Source: Clostridium sp. Ade.TY (GTDB lineage Bacteria; Bacillota; Clostridia; Clostridiales; Clostridiaceae). From it: a DNA stretch of 64,000 nucleotides. Positions 36,916 to 45,734 of the stretch are shown piece by piece; positions within the stretch are counted from its first letter, which is position 1, and each line of letters starts with the position of its first letter. The notes beneath the pieces are model-generated. The model did not search any database. It had not been told where the DNA came from and saw only the letters and a program-made list of their open reading frames with translations. The stretch is taken from contig NZ_AVSV01000032.1 in assembly GCF_000498355.1 (NCBI RefSeq), positions 23,198 to 87,197 of the forward strand, given 5' to 3'. Both the position numbers and the translations under genes were made by a program.

Positions 36916-38511
36916 ATGGGAAAAATGAAACGAATTGATTTAATTTATGATACAGTAAAAAAATTAGATAAAGGAAATGGGGTTACAACTAACCAATTGT
37001 GTGAAGTTTTAAATATAGAACGCTCCAATATAAGTAAAAACCTTAATTTATTAATTAAAAATGGAGAATTGTTTAAAAACTCTAGCAGACCAGTTAAATA
37101 TTATATAAAAGATACTTCTAATATTGATTTTACATATAAATCACCTCTTGATAATTTATCTTATTTATATCCATCACTTACAGAGGCAACTAAGTTAGCA
37201 AAAACAGCTATACTTTATCCACCAAATGGTATGAACTCATTAATTATAGGTGAAACAGGCTCCGGTAAATCAATGCTTGCAAAACTTATGCATGAATATG
37301 CAGTATCTTTCTTTAATAATAAAGATATTCCATTTATCCATTTTAATTGTTCTGATTATGCAAATAATGTCCAGCTTCTAAGCTCACATCTTTTTGGTGT
37401 TAAGAAAGGTACATTTACAGGTGCTAGTGAAGACAGGGCAGGACTTATTGAAAAAGCAAATGGTGGAATACTATTTTTAGATGAAATTCACAACCTTCCT
37501 AATGAAGGTCAAGAAATGCTATTTTTATTTATGGATACTGGATATTTTAGAAGATTTGGTGAAGTTTCAAAAAAAATCAAATCTGATGTTAGAATAATTT
37601 GTGCAACTAATGAAGATATAAATCAAAAATTACTTAGTACTTTCTTAAGACGTATATCTATAAAAATAAAAATACCAACTTTACGAGAAAGAAGCTTAGA
37701 AGAAAGACTTACTTTAATTGAAACCTTTTTAAAAGAAGAAAGTGCGAATTTAGATAAACCTGTTTATATTTCTTATAATGCAATGCTTTGTTTTTTATCA
37801 TATGATTGTCCATATAATGTTGGACAACTTAGAAACGATGTTAAACTCGCAGTTGCAAATGCATATACTGAATACTTTATAAATAATAAAAAGCAAATTA
37901 AAATAAATAGCCCTGACTTACCAAAAGATATGCTTAAAAATATATCAAACCCTTTAGTAAAAGAGAATTCATTATTAAATAAGTTAAACTCAACAAACAG
38001 ATATTTCGTATATGATAAAAATACAACTATTACTAGTTATTCTTATCAAAGGCAAAAACATTCTATGTTTTCATCTTATAAAAATTTATTAAATCAGGCT
38101 GAAATTATTGCATCAAATAAAAATTCATCAATTGAAGACTTTAATAAAATTTTATTTGATTATTTAGATTCAATACAAGATAATTGTGCTGATTATAAAC
38201 ATAATTTTTCATACTCAACATTTGATGAAATAAATTCTGAACTGTGTAATTTTAATAAATCAATTGAAAAACTATTTAAATATAAAATGTATGAATCATT
38301 ATTCAATATTCATATAGATTTAATTTATGATAGAATGACATTTATAACTTTAGATACTATATCACTTCAAAATAAACTAAAATCTTTATTTCAAAGTGAA
38401 TATAATCTAGCCTCAGAATATTTAGATATAATTGAAAACAACCTAAACTTATATTTATCTAATTCTGAATTTATTTTAATAATACTTATCTGTATTTATA
38501 TTATGAACTAA
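36916..38511 (+). CDS. Sigma-54-dependent activator, LevR-like but truncated
   Basis: The 531-residue protein has an N-terminal winged-helix-like domain (about 1-65), then an AAA+ domain with Walker A GETGSGKS (112-119), the sigma-54 contact loop GTFTGA (165-170), GGILFLDE (Walker B) and FLRRI (arginine finger). After about residue 320 comes a region that resembles the start of a PTS-regulation domain (NIHIDLIYDRM) and stops where LevR proteins would continue with EIIA, EIIB and a second PRD. A terminator directly follows the stop, so it seems a natural end. ATG at 36916 is preferred over TTG at 36910 on spacing from GGGGG. It is divergent from the GrdB-like operon and likely controls all three sigma-54 promoters. 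Confidence 0.88.
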   Translation: MGKMKRIDLIYDTVKKLDKGNGVTTNQLCEVLNIERSNISKNLNLLIKNGELFKNSSRPVKYYIKDTSNIDFTYKSPLDNLSYLYPSLTEATKLAKTAILYPPNGMNSLIIGETGSGKSMLAKLMHEYAVSFFNNKDIPFIHFNCSDYANNVQLLSSHLFGVKKGTFTGASEDRAGLIEKANGGILFLDEIHNLPNEGQEMLFLFMDTGYFRRFGEVSKKIKSDVRIICATNEDINQKLLSTFLRRISIKIKIPTLRERSLEERLTLIETFLKEESANLDKPVYISYNAMLCFLSYDCPYNVGQLRNDVKLAVANAYTEYFINNKKQIKINSPDLPKDMLKNISNPLVKENSLLNKLNSTNRYFVYDKNTTITSYSYQRQKHSMFSSYKNLLNQAEIIASNKNSSIEDFNKILFDYLDSIQDNCADYKHNFSYSTFDEINSELCNFNKSIEKLFKYKMYESLFNIHIDLIYDRMTFITLDTISLQNKLKSLFQSEYNLASEYLDIIENNLNLYLSNSEFILIILICIYIMN

Positions 38512-38512
38512 C

Positions 38513-38543
38513 AAAAGTCTACATCTTAATGATGTAGACTTTT
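38513..38543. terminator. Bidirectional terminator between the activator and M42 genes
   Basis: AAAAGTCTACATC pairs perfectly with GATGTAGACTTTT around a 5-base loop. It serves the plus-strand activator gene and the minus-strand operon that ends at 38552. Confidence 0.9.
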
Positions 38544-38551
38544 ATTTATAA

Positions 38552-39643
38552 TTATCTATTTTTTATAATATTTAATAACTCTTTATCTAATCTTTTACAA
38601 AATTCTGCTATTGTTTTAACCGTTTGAACATAGTCTTTTCTGTGTATTACTAATCTGTGTGAATGCATATATCTAGTAGGAATAGATAATGTCATACTAA
38701 TTATTCCATCCAATGATTTATGTATATTACCAGCATCTGTACCACCAGCAATCATACAATCATAATTTATATCTAAACCACATTCTCTACATATTTCTTC
38801 AATTTTATTTATAAGAATTTTATTTCCAATAGTAGATGCATCTAAAATACTTAATACAGCTCCACATCCAAGAGGTAATCCATCTTTATCCATAGGTGTA
38901 TCTTTTGCTGTTGTAACATCTAATGCAAAAGCTATATCAGGTTTTATTTTGTGTGTTGCTGTTCTAGCTCCTCTTATTCCAACTTCTTCTTGAACAGTAC
39001 CAACAGAATATATATTTGCTTCATGATCTACACCATTAAGTTCCTTAAGCACATCTATAGCAACAGCTACCCCTATTCTATCATCCCAAGCTTTTCCTAA
39101 TAAATAATTTTCATTATTCATAACTTCAAACTTAGTATCTGGTGTAATCATATCACCAATTTTAACTCCAAGTTCAATAACCTCTTCTCTATTTTCTACT
39201 CCTAAATCTAAAAATAAATCCATAGGTTTTATTACTTTTTCCTTTTCAACAGCTGGCATTCCATGAGGAGCACGACTTCCAACGACTCCTTTTATTTTTT
39301 TACCATCCTTAGTTGTTATTCTCATAGTTTGTGATGGTAAAACATGTCCCCACCAACCACCAACAGGTAATAATTTAATATATCCTTGTTCATCTATAGC
39401 TCTAACAACGAATCCGACTTCATCCATATGTCCAGCTATCATAATTTTCGGTCCATCAATTTTTCCTTTTTTTAATCCTATAATTGATCCCAAATTATCA
39501 TAAGAAACTTCATCAGCATATATATCAAAATATTTTTTTACAACTCTACTAACTTCTTTTTCAGCTCCTGAAATACCATCTGCTTCACTTAATTCCTTAA
39601 GCATTTTAATATCTACATCCCCATACGCAGCTTTATTAACCAT
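38552..39643 (-). CDS. M42-family metallo-aminopeptidase (glutamyl/aspartyl aminopeptidase type)
   Basis: The 363-residue protein has the M42 motifs IAGHMDEVGF (metal ligand), LGKAWDDRIG (bridging Asp), TVQEEVGIRGA (catalytic Glu-Glu), ALDVT and AGGTDAG with a final THRL-like MHSHRL metal ligand. M42 enzymes form dodecameric tetrahedral shells and trim N-terminal residues, often Glu or Asp, from peptides in the cytoplasm. It is the last gene of the operon behind the sigma-54 promoter at 43.9 kb. In this setting an Asp/Glu-releasing role is plausible but not proven. Confidence 0.93.
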   Translation of the reverse strand: MVNKAAYGDVDIKMLKELSEADGISGAEKEVSRVVKKYFDIYADEVSYDNLGSIIGLKKGKIDGPKIMIAGHMDEVGFVVRAIDEQGYIKLLPVGGWWGHVLPSQTMRITTKDGKKIKGVVGSRAPHGMPAVEKEKVIKPMDLFLDLGVENREEVIELGVKIGDMITPDTKFEVMNNENYLLGKAWDDRIGVAVAIDVLKELNGVDHEANIYSVGTVQEEVGIRGARTATHKIKPDIAFALDVTTAKDTPMDKDGLPLGCGAVLSILDASTIGNKILINKIEEICRECGLDINYDCMIAGGTDAGNIHKSLDGIISMTLSIPTRYMHSHRLVIHRKDYVQTVKTIAEFCKRLDKELLNIIKNR

Positions 39644-39672
39644 AACTCTTCCTCCTAAGAAATTTAAATATC

Positions 39673-40761
39673 TTATCTATTTTCAGCTTTAAACATGTCT
39701 ACTTTTTCTGAATTTAATGATTTTATAATTTCTAATACGGCACTCTTAGCTGCTAGATAATCATTTGAATCTATTATAGAACTATTTGTTTTCATATTTC
39801 TAGCACATATACATGCTTTCAATGTAGGACACCCTTCTAATAACTTATGTATCCATCCACCATCACCATCATCCATTGAGTAATAATGTTGATATTTTAT
39901 ACTATTTTCTTCGCAAATATCTATTAAATAATTAAGCAATAATCTATTTGGCATCATTGATTTATCATAAAAACTTGCTAAAATACCTTCTCCTAATTTT
40001 CCAGTATTCTCTTCATTACCATTTACATCATTTGAATATAAGCAATCCAATACTATTGCTAAATCTGGTTTTATTAGATTTGTTGATGTTATACATCCCC
40101 TTAAGCCTACTTCATTTTGCACAGTACAACCAACATATAAATCCACATCAAGTTCTACATCTTTTAGTGATTCTAATATTTCAATTCCAAGAATACATCC
40201 ATATCTATCATCCCATGACTTTGAAGCTAATCTTTTGCCATTTAAAAGAGACTCAAATTTACCATCTACTACAATTGAATCTCCAATTCTTATTCCATTT
40301 TCAAATACTTCTTCTTTTGATTCAGCTCCTATATCTACTAATAATTTATCAAACTTTATATCCATTTTCTTTTCATCATTACTTAATGCTAATTGAGACT
40401 TTGAAACTATAACCCCAACTATTTCTTTTTCCTTTGAATTTAATATCCTAACTCTTTGACCTATAAGAGACTTTGAAAAAATATTTCCTATTGGTAATAT
40501 TTTTATTAATCCATTTTCTTTTATTTCATGAACTATAAACCCAACTTCATCCATATGTGCACATATCATAATTTTTCTTGCATTTTCTTTTTTACTCTTC
40601 TTAAGTGCAAATACTGAACCTAAATTATCAAATACTATATCATCTGTATATTTTTTATAATGATTTTGTAAAGCAATAGAAATATTTTTTTCATATCCTG
40701 AAACACCTATTATTTGTGTTATTTCTTTCATTAAATTTAATGTGTTATCATTTAATACCAT
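39673..40761 (-). CDS. Second M42-family metallo-aminopeptidase, divergent
   Basis: The 362-residue protein has CAHMDEVGF, ASKSWDDRYG, CTVQNEVGLRG, VLDCLY and a late MDDGDGGWIHKLLEG. The catalytic pair is Asn-Glu (QNEVG) rather than Glu-Glu (QEEVG) as in its neighbour, and the last metal-ligand region is altered. It may thus be catalytically changed or a partner subunit in a mixed shell. The ATG at 40761 follows AGAGGGAA; the open frame from 40788 has no such site. It lies 29 bases before the other M42 gene. Confidence 0.88.
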   Translation of the reverse strand: MVLNDNTLNLMKEITQIIGVSGYEKNISIALQNHYKKYTDDIVFDNLGSVFALKKSKKENARKIMICAHMDEVGFIVHEIKENGLIKILPIGNIFSKSLIGQRVRILNSKEKEIVGVIVSKSQLALSNDEKKMDIKFDKLLVDIGAESKEEVFENGIRIGDSIVVDGKFESLLNGKRLASKSWDDRYGCILGIEILESLKDVELDVDLYVGCTVQNEVGLRGCITSTNLIKPDLAIVLDCLYSNDVNGNEENTGKLGEGILASFYDKSMMPNRLLLNYLIDICEENSIKYQHYYSMDDGDGGWIHKLLEGCPTLKACICARNMKTNSSIIDSNDYLAAKSAVLEIIKSLNSEKVDMFKAENR

Positions 40762-40798
40762 AAAATTCCCTCTCTTCTTATGAAACATATTTTTAGAA

Positions 40799-40826
40799 AA
40801 GGCAGCCTAATGTTTTAGGCTACCTT
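40799..40826 (-). terminator. Partial terminator or attenuator inside the PTS/M42 operon
   Basis: AAGGTAGCCTAA pairs with TTAGGCTGCCTT (one wobble) around a 4-base loop, followed by TTCT only. It sits between the GrdB-like gene and the M42 pair and may lower expression of the peptidases. Confidence 0.55.
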
Positions 40827-40830
40827 ATTT

Positions 40831-41355
40831 TTAATAACAAACTTTTTTCTTGAATTCACTTAAATCTGCTGAATTATCAACTTTTTTCTTAGCTAATATA
40901 CAAATATTATTTAAAGCTTCACTTAAACCTGTTCCACCTTTTTTAGGCATAATTACTATATCAACTATATCCTTAAATTTATTGATTGTTTCTTCATTTT
41001 CTTTTGACATAGCTGCTACAGTTGGTATTGATGATTTTTTTTCTATTTCATTTGCTAATTCTGCACACATCATTGCATATCCAGCATAATTATAAGCTGG
41101 TCCACAAACAACAACGTCTGGCTTTATTTTATTAACCATCGCAACCATTTTTGCTTTGACCATTGCTTCATTTTTTCTAAAGAATCCGTCTCCACAATAA
41201 AGGCATGCAACTATTTTACCATCAACTACTTTCATATCTTTTTCTAGCATGCTAGCTGAACCTATAGGCATAGTCTTTCCGCCTAATGCAAGGTCAGGGT
41301 TTTCTTTTCCTCCAAGGCCTGCTTGAACTTGATCAAATATCATTAAAACTTTCAC
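40831..41355 (-). CDS. Second short GrdB-like protein
   Basis: The 174-residue protein reads FDQVQAGLGGKENPDLALGG, IVACLYCGDGFF, KIKPDVVVCGPAYNYAGY, SIPTVAAMSKENEE and ends KKKVCY. The motif order is that of the GrdB N-terminal half and of the protein at 36.2 kb, but it also lacks the C-terminal half with the selenocysteine site. The start is a GTG at 41355 whose first base overlaps the EIIC stop; GGAGG lies upstream. Its tight coupling with the PTS permease suggests it handles the imported compound. No function is established. Confidence 0.75.
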   Translation of the reverse strand: MKVLMIFDQVQAGLGGKENPDLALGGKTMPIGSASMLEKDMKVVDGKIVACLYCGDGFFRKNEAMVKAKMVAMVNKIKPDVVVCGPAYNYAGYAMMCAELANEIEKKSSIPTVAAMSKENEETINKFKDIVDIVIMPKKGGTGLSEALNNICILAKKKVDNSADLSEFKKKVCY

Positions 41356-42728
41356 TATTTAACCTCCTCAAACTCATCAACTTCTAAGTCATCAAATGAT
41401 AAATCATCGAATGATAAATCATCTAGTGAATCTTCGTTTGATGCTGCTTCTTCATCTTTTAAGTATTGTTTATCTAACATTTTTATAAATGGATAGTATA
41501 TTATACATCCTAATACTAATAATCCTATTTGCCATAATGATGCCATAAAGCTTCCAGTTGATAAATATCCTGAGAATCCTATTGGTGTAGTCCATGGTAA
41601 TGATACACCAGTAGTATATGGTATTATCCCGGCCTTAGTAGCAAAGGTTGATAACACTAAATTCATTAAAGGAACACCTATAAATGGTACTATTAATATT
41701 GGATTTAATACTATTGGTAAACCAAATATAATTGGTTCATTTATTCCAAAAAATCCTGGAACTATTGATAATTTACCTAATTGTTTAATTCTCTTTGATT
41801 TACAGAATAATATCATAACTATAACTAGTGAAAGAGTACTTCCACCTCCACCATAGTTTGTAAAGAAATTTGAGAATGGATCTGTAAATATATTTGGTAA
41901 TGGTAATCCAGCTTGGAATGCTTCTAAGTTTTCCATTGTTAATATTTTTGTAATTGGTGAAAAAACTGAGTTTGCAACAGCTGGTCCGTTAATACCAAAG
42001 AACCAGAAAGTTGTACATGCTAAACTATAAATAATTTGAGCAAATAAAGTATTTCCTACCCCTTGAAGTGGTGTTTGTAATACTTTGTATATGAAATTAT
42101 GTGCTGTTTCAAATGGAGTAAATTCAAATCCTATACGTACAAAGAAGAATAATAATATAACTATTGCACTTGGAACTAATGCTGCAAATGAATCTGCAAC
42201 TGCTGGTGGCACACCATTTGGCATTTTTATTGTCCACCCTTTTTTATAAACCCATGTAAATAATTTAACTGATAATAATGATATTATAAGTGCTAAGAAT
42301 ATACCATTAGATCCAACATATTCAAATGATATTCCACTCATTAAAGATGGACCTTCTGCACCTTCAAACGGAATTCTTGTTGGCATTAATATAAAGAAAG
42401 AAACTAAAGCAACCGCTGCTCCTTGTATTTTATCTCCCTTTAATTCTCTTGCATATGCATATCCTGTACCAACACAAGTAAGTAACGCAATTATATTAAA
42501 TGTTGCTCTTGATACATTTGTAAACCATGTTGCCCAATTTGGTCCTAATATATTAGTCCAAAAATCTTCCCATCCTGGTATTGGGAAATTTGCAATAAGT
42601 AAGAATATTGATCCTACGATAAGTAATGGAGTTGTTATTAAGAATCCATCACGTATAGCTACTAATATTTTGTTACTACCTAATTTATCTGCTATAGGCA
42701 TTAACACTTTTTCCATTTTTGAAAACAT
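41355..42728 (-). CDS. PTS EIIC permease, lactose/cellobiose (Lac) family
   Basis: The 457-residue permease has about ten membrane helices, the N-terminal MEKVLMPIADKLGSNKIL, the substrate-site region GFFGINEPIIFGLPIVLNP and PWTTPIGFSGYLSTG, all typical of CelB-type EIIC. After the last helix is an unusual 35-residue acidic tail with a short repeat (SLDDLSFDDLSFDDLEVDEF). The partner EIIB is encoded directly upstream; no EIIA gene is in the window. In this operon the substrate may be a conjugate of a sugar with asparagine or aspartate rather than a plain disaccharide, which is inference from context. Confidence 0.93.
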   Translation of the reverse strand: MFSKMEKVLMPIADKLGSNKILVAIRDGFLITTPLLIVGSIFLLIANFPIPGWEDFWTNILGPNWATWFTNVSRATFNIIALLTCVGTGYAYARELKGDKIQGAAVALVSFFILMPTRIPFEGAEGPSLMSGISFEYVGSNGIFLALIISLLSVKLFTWVYKKGWTIKMPNGVPPAVADSFAALVPSAIVILLFFFVRIGFEFTPFETAHNFIYKVLQTPLQGVGNTLFAQIIYSLACTTFWFFGINGPAVANSVFSPITKILTMENLEAFQAGLPLPNIFTDPFSNFFTNYGGGGSTLSLVIVMILFCKSKRIKQLGKLSIVPGFFGINEPIIFGLPIVLNPILIVPFIGVPLMNLVLSTFATKAGIIPYTTGVSLPWTTPIGFSGYLSTGSFMASLWQIGLLVLGCIIYYPFIKMLDKQYLKDEEAASNEDSLDDLSFDDLSFDDLEVDEFEEVK

Positions 42729-42765
42729 TCGTGCTCCCCCTCATTTACCCTTTATTTTTGTTTTT

Positions 42766-43089
42766 TTATTTTTTATTCTTTTTTATTAGCATTACTGCAT
42801 ATTTTAAAACTCTCTCACCATTCATCATTCCATAATCCTCTGAACTTATAACAGCAATTGGAGTATTTAAATCTTCAAGTTTTGTAACCGTCTCATTGTA
42901 AAGATATTTTACTTGAGGCCCTAATAATATACAATCTGGATGCTCTTCTCTAGCTATTTGCTCTATCTTTCCATGTGGAAAAGCCTTTACAACTACAGGT
43001 AACTTATGTTGGTTAGCTACATCCTGCATTTTACTTGCTAATAAACTTGTTGACATACCTTGGCTACAAAATAAATAAATTTTTTTCAT
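42766..43089 (-). CDS. PTS EIIB component, lactose/cellobiose family
   Basis: The 107-residue protein begins MKKIYLFCSQGMSTSLL with Cys8 as the phospho-accepting cysteine, then HGKIEQIAREEHPDCILLGPQVKYL, the standard IIB-Cel pattern. It passes phosphate from an EIIA to the substrate carried by the EIIC encoded 37 bases downstream. GGGGAG precedes the ATG. A 100-base gap separates it from the RDD gene upstream. Confidence 0.95.
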   Translation of the reverse strand: MKKIYLFCSQGMSTSLLASKMQDVANQHKLPVVVKAFPHGKIEQIAREEHPDCILLGPQVKYLYNETVTKLEDLNTPIAVISSEDYGMMNGERVLKYAVMLIKKNKK

Positions 43090-43189
43090 AATTTCTCTCC
43101 CCTTATTACAGTTTTATTTATTTTATGAATTAATTTCTAAATCTTTTATTAGACTAATGAAATCAATTTCATTTTTAACTATATTTAAT

Positions 43190-43771
43190 TTAAGCTTTTG
43201 AAAATTCTATAACTTTTGTCTTAGCTATATAATCATGTATCATTCTATTATCTTTACTTCTAAATAATAATATAATTGATACTCCAGTAACTATCGTTGC
43301 TATTAAAGATAATACAGAATAAACATTTATATTAGATAATAGTGCTAACATTTGTCTTATATACTCGCTACTACAAATAATTCCACCTTCAATTATTATT
43401 GCTCCTAATATTTCTCTGCTACATAAATTTTTTATGTTAACATTGCTTCCATCAATATTAGTTACCTTTATACCAACTAACCTCTTTCCTAATGTTTGTC
43501 CATTTTTCCAATAAATTGGAACTAAAACATAGTATGCTATTCCTAATAAAACAGCTAACACCCCTGAAATCAATCCCCATTTTAATGACATATACGATAA
43601 TGATTTAGCTATATTAGGATCTCCACTCTCTATACTATATATTAGTAATACAGGTATACCTGCAATTACTGATGCCAAGTACCAATCCACTAAAGCTGCT
43701 ATAAATCTTTTTAATTTTATTGAACTTTTTTTATCATTTTGTACTTTTCTTTTTTTACTTATCTTTTTCAT
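43190..43771 (-). CDS. RDD-family membrane protein
   Basis: The 193-residue protein has a Lys-rich N-terminus, RFIAALVDWYLAS (the R..D of the RDD family), three to four membrane helices and GQTLGKRLVGIKV, the second family motif. RDD proteins are of uncertain role; some act in transport. It is the first gene after the sigma-54 promoter at 43927-43942 and probably belongs to the PTS operon, though the leader of about 145 bases is long. Confidence 0.88.
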   Translation of the reverse strand: MKKISKKRKVQNDKKSSIKLKRFIAALVDWYLASVIAGIPVLLIYSIESGDPNIAKSLSYMSLKWGLISGVLAVLLGIAYYVLVPIYWKNGQTLGKRLVGIKVTNIDGSNVNIKNLCSREILGAIIIEGGIICSSEYIRQMLALLSNINVYSVLSLIATIVTGVSIILLFRSKDNRMIHDYIAKTKVIEFSKA

Positions 43772-43926
43772 AATACACCTACCTAAAAACCCCTATCATT
43801 CTATAATATGTAAGCTGAATTATATCATGTATTTTGTAGTTTTTACAACTATTTTGTAAATTTTGTAACTATTTTATTAATAATTAAATGTGAATGTACT
43901 TTTTTATTTTCTTGATATTATTTATA

Positions 43927-43942
43927 GCAACTATCATGCCAA
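43927..43942 (-). promoter_or_regulatory. Sigma-54 promoter of the RDD/PTS/GrdB-like/M42 operon
   Basis: Minus strand TTGGCATGATAGTTGC with GG-N10-GC spacing. It differs from the aspartase promoter at one base of sixteen. Confidence 0.88.
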
Positions 43943-44183
43943 ATATATAAAACGTTGATTTTAAAGCATTTCTTATTTATATATGAATTAACTTATATTA
44001 AAAATTCATAATTTCTACTTAATATTACAGTATTTTTATACACTAACCACTAAATAACTTATAAATTATCACACAATATATTTTTTTATTTTTAAAATAC
44101 ACATTAATCATCTACACATTTATACAAATTTAGCCTTCTTATTATTAATTCTGATATAATTCTTGATGAATAATTAATAAAAA

Positions 44184-44213
44184 AAATAAGGAGCTTAAAT
44201 GCTCCTTATTTTT
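44184..44213 (-). terminator. Rho-independent terminator of aspA
   Basis: AAAAATAAGGAGC pairs with GCTCCTTATTTTT around a 6-base loop, with a T-run on the minus strand, 30 bases past the aspA stop. Confidence 0.9.
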
Positions 44214-44243
44214 CATCAAATTACAAAGTTAAAACTAAATAAT

Positions 44244-45632
44244 TTAACCACTAATTCTAACCATTTTATCTATATTAAGTGTTTTCATTATTTCATCATC
44301 ACTAAGTCCTAGTTCCTCTTTAATTACTTCTCTCACACTCTTATTAAGCTTAAGAGCTTTCTTTGCTATATCTGCTGATTTTTCATATCCTAAAGAAGGA
44401 GCTAAAGCTGTAACTATTCCTATACTCTTTTCAACTAAATCCTTACATCTAGTTTCATTTGCTTCAATTCCTTTTACACAATTTTCAGTAAATGTATGAA
44501 CACCATTTTTTAAAATTCTAATTGATTGAAACACATTCAAAAGTATAATTGGATAAAAAGCATTAAGTTCTAATTGACCTGATTGAGTAGCCAAAGTTAC
44601 TGTTGTATCATTACCCATAATTTGAAATGATATTTGTTTAAGTAACTCTGGCATTACAGGATTAACTTTTCCAGGCATTATTGATGAACCATTTTGCTTT
44701 GCTGGAAGATTAATTTCTGAAAATCCAGTTCTTGGCCCTGATGACATTAATATTAAATCACCAGCAATTTTACTTAAATTAATAGCGCAAACTTTTAAAT
44801 CTGAAGAAAGTGCTGCTATTGTATCCGCATTCTGTGTACTATCTACTAGGTCTTCTGATTGTCTTATATTTAATCCACTTAATTTATTTAAATTTATACA
44901 TACTTCTTTTATATAATTTTGATTAGCATTAATTCCTGTTCCTATAGCTGTTCCACCAAGATTAACTACTAAAAGTTCATCAAGCCTCTTTTCTAATCTC
45001 TTTATATCTCTATTTACAGCTCTTCCATATGCAGTAAACTCTGAACCTAAACTAATTGGTACTGCATCTTGCATTTCTGTTCTTCCCATTTTTATTACAT
45101 GTTCAAATTCTTGTCCCTTTATTAAAAGTGCATTTTTAAACTCTTTTAATTCGTCTAAACATTCTTTTAATAATATATGGCAATTTATTAATCCCGTTGT
45201 TGGTATAGCATCATTTGTTGACTGTCCCATATTTACATGATCATTTGGATGTACTGGATACTGTAGCCCCTTATCGTAACCTAAATATTCATTTGCTATA
45301 TTTGCTATAACTTCATTCATATTCATATTAGTTGAAGTTCCAGCTCCACCTTGAATTGGATCTAATATAAATTGATCTAAATATTTTCCTTCTAATAAAT
45401 CATCACAAGCTTTTACTATAGCATCTTTTAAGTTATCCTTTAATTCCCCTACTTCACAGTTTGTAATAGCACAAGCTTTTTTTACTAAAGCCAAGCTTTT
45501 TATGAAAGATTCTTCTAAAGATAGTCCACTAATTCTAAAGTTCTCGTGCCCCCTTAAACTTTGTACCCCATAGTAAACATCTTTTGGCACCTTTTTACTT
45601 CCTATTGAATCTTTCTCAATTCTGAATTCCAT
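44244..45632 (-). CDS. aspA: Aspartate ammonia-lyase
   Basis: The 462-residue protein has YYGVQSLRGHENF, GGAGTSTNMNMNEVIAN, HPNDHVNMGQSTND and the fumarase/aspartase signature GSSIMPGKVNPVMPE. GHENF and the VNLGGTAIGTG region favour aspartase over class II fumarase. It turns aspartate into fumarate and ammonia. An upstream ATG at 45647 is open, but GGAGGG lies 7 bases before the ATG at 45632. It has its own sigma-54 promoter, almost identical to that of the PTS operon, which ties aspartate breakdown to that regulon. Confidence 0.94.
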   Translation of the reverse strand: MEFRIEKDSIGSKKVPKDVYYGVQSLRGHENFRISGLSLEESFIKSLALVKKACAITNCEVGELKDNLKDAIVKACDDLLEGKYLDQFILDPIQGGAGTSTNMNMNEVIANIANEYLGYDKGLQYPVHPNDHVNMGQSTNDAIPTTGLINCHILLKECLDELKEFKNALLIKGQEFEHVIKMGRTEMQDAVPISLGSEFTAYGRAVNRDIKRLEKRLDELLVVNLGGTAIGTGINANQNYIKEVCINLNKLSGLNIRQSEDLVDSTQNADTIAALSSDLKVCAINLSKIAGDLILMSSGPRTGFSEINLPAKQNGSSIMPGKVNPVMPELLKQISFQIMGNDTTVTLATQSGQLELNAFYPIILLNVFQSIRILKNGVHTFTENCVKGIEANETRCKDLVEKSIGIVTALAPSLGYEKSADIAKKALKLNKSVREVIKEELGLSDDEIMKTLNIDKMVRISG

Positions 45633-45718
45633 CACTAAACCCTCCAATATGACTAATAATTATATGTACTTTTTGTACTTAAAATTCTTTATTATCATTT
45701 CTATGTTATATAATTTCA

Positions 45719-45734
45719 GCAACTATCGTGCCAA
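45719..45734 (-). promoter_or_regulatory. Sigma-54 promoter of aspA
   Basis: Minus strand TTGGCACGATAGTTGC matches the -24/-12 consensus fully, with GG-N10-GC spacing. The start site would be about 75 bases before the ATG. Confidence 0.92.

Larger units (their letters stand above)
43772..44243. other. Gap holding a sigma-54 promoter and the aspartase terminator
   Basis: No gene is supported. It contains the promoter at 43927-43942, candidate activator sites near 44047-44054 (CCACTAAA) and 44069-44078 (TCACACAATA), and the terminator at 44184-44213. Confidence 0.6.

Noticed and set aside
38505..38552. Frameshift ending the sigma-54 activator early
   Set aside because: A perfect terminator directly follows the stop and the next gene is convergent, so no remaining coding part exists downstream.
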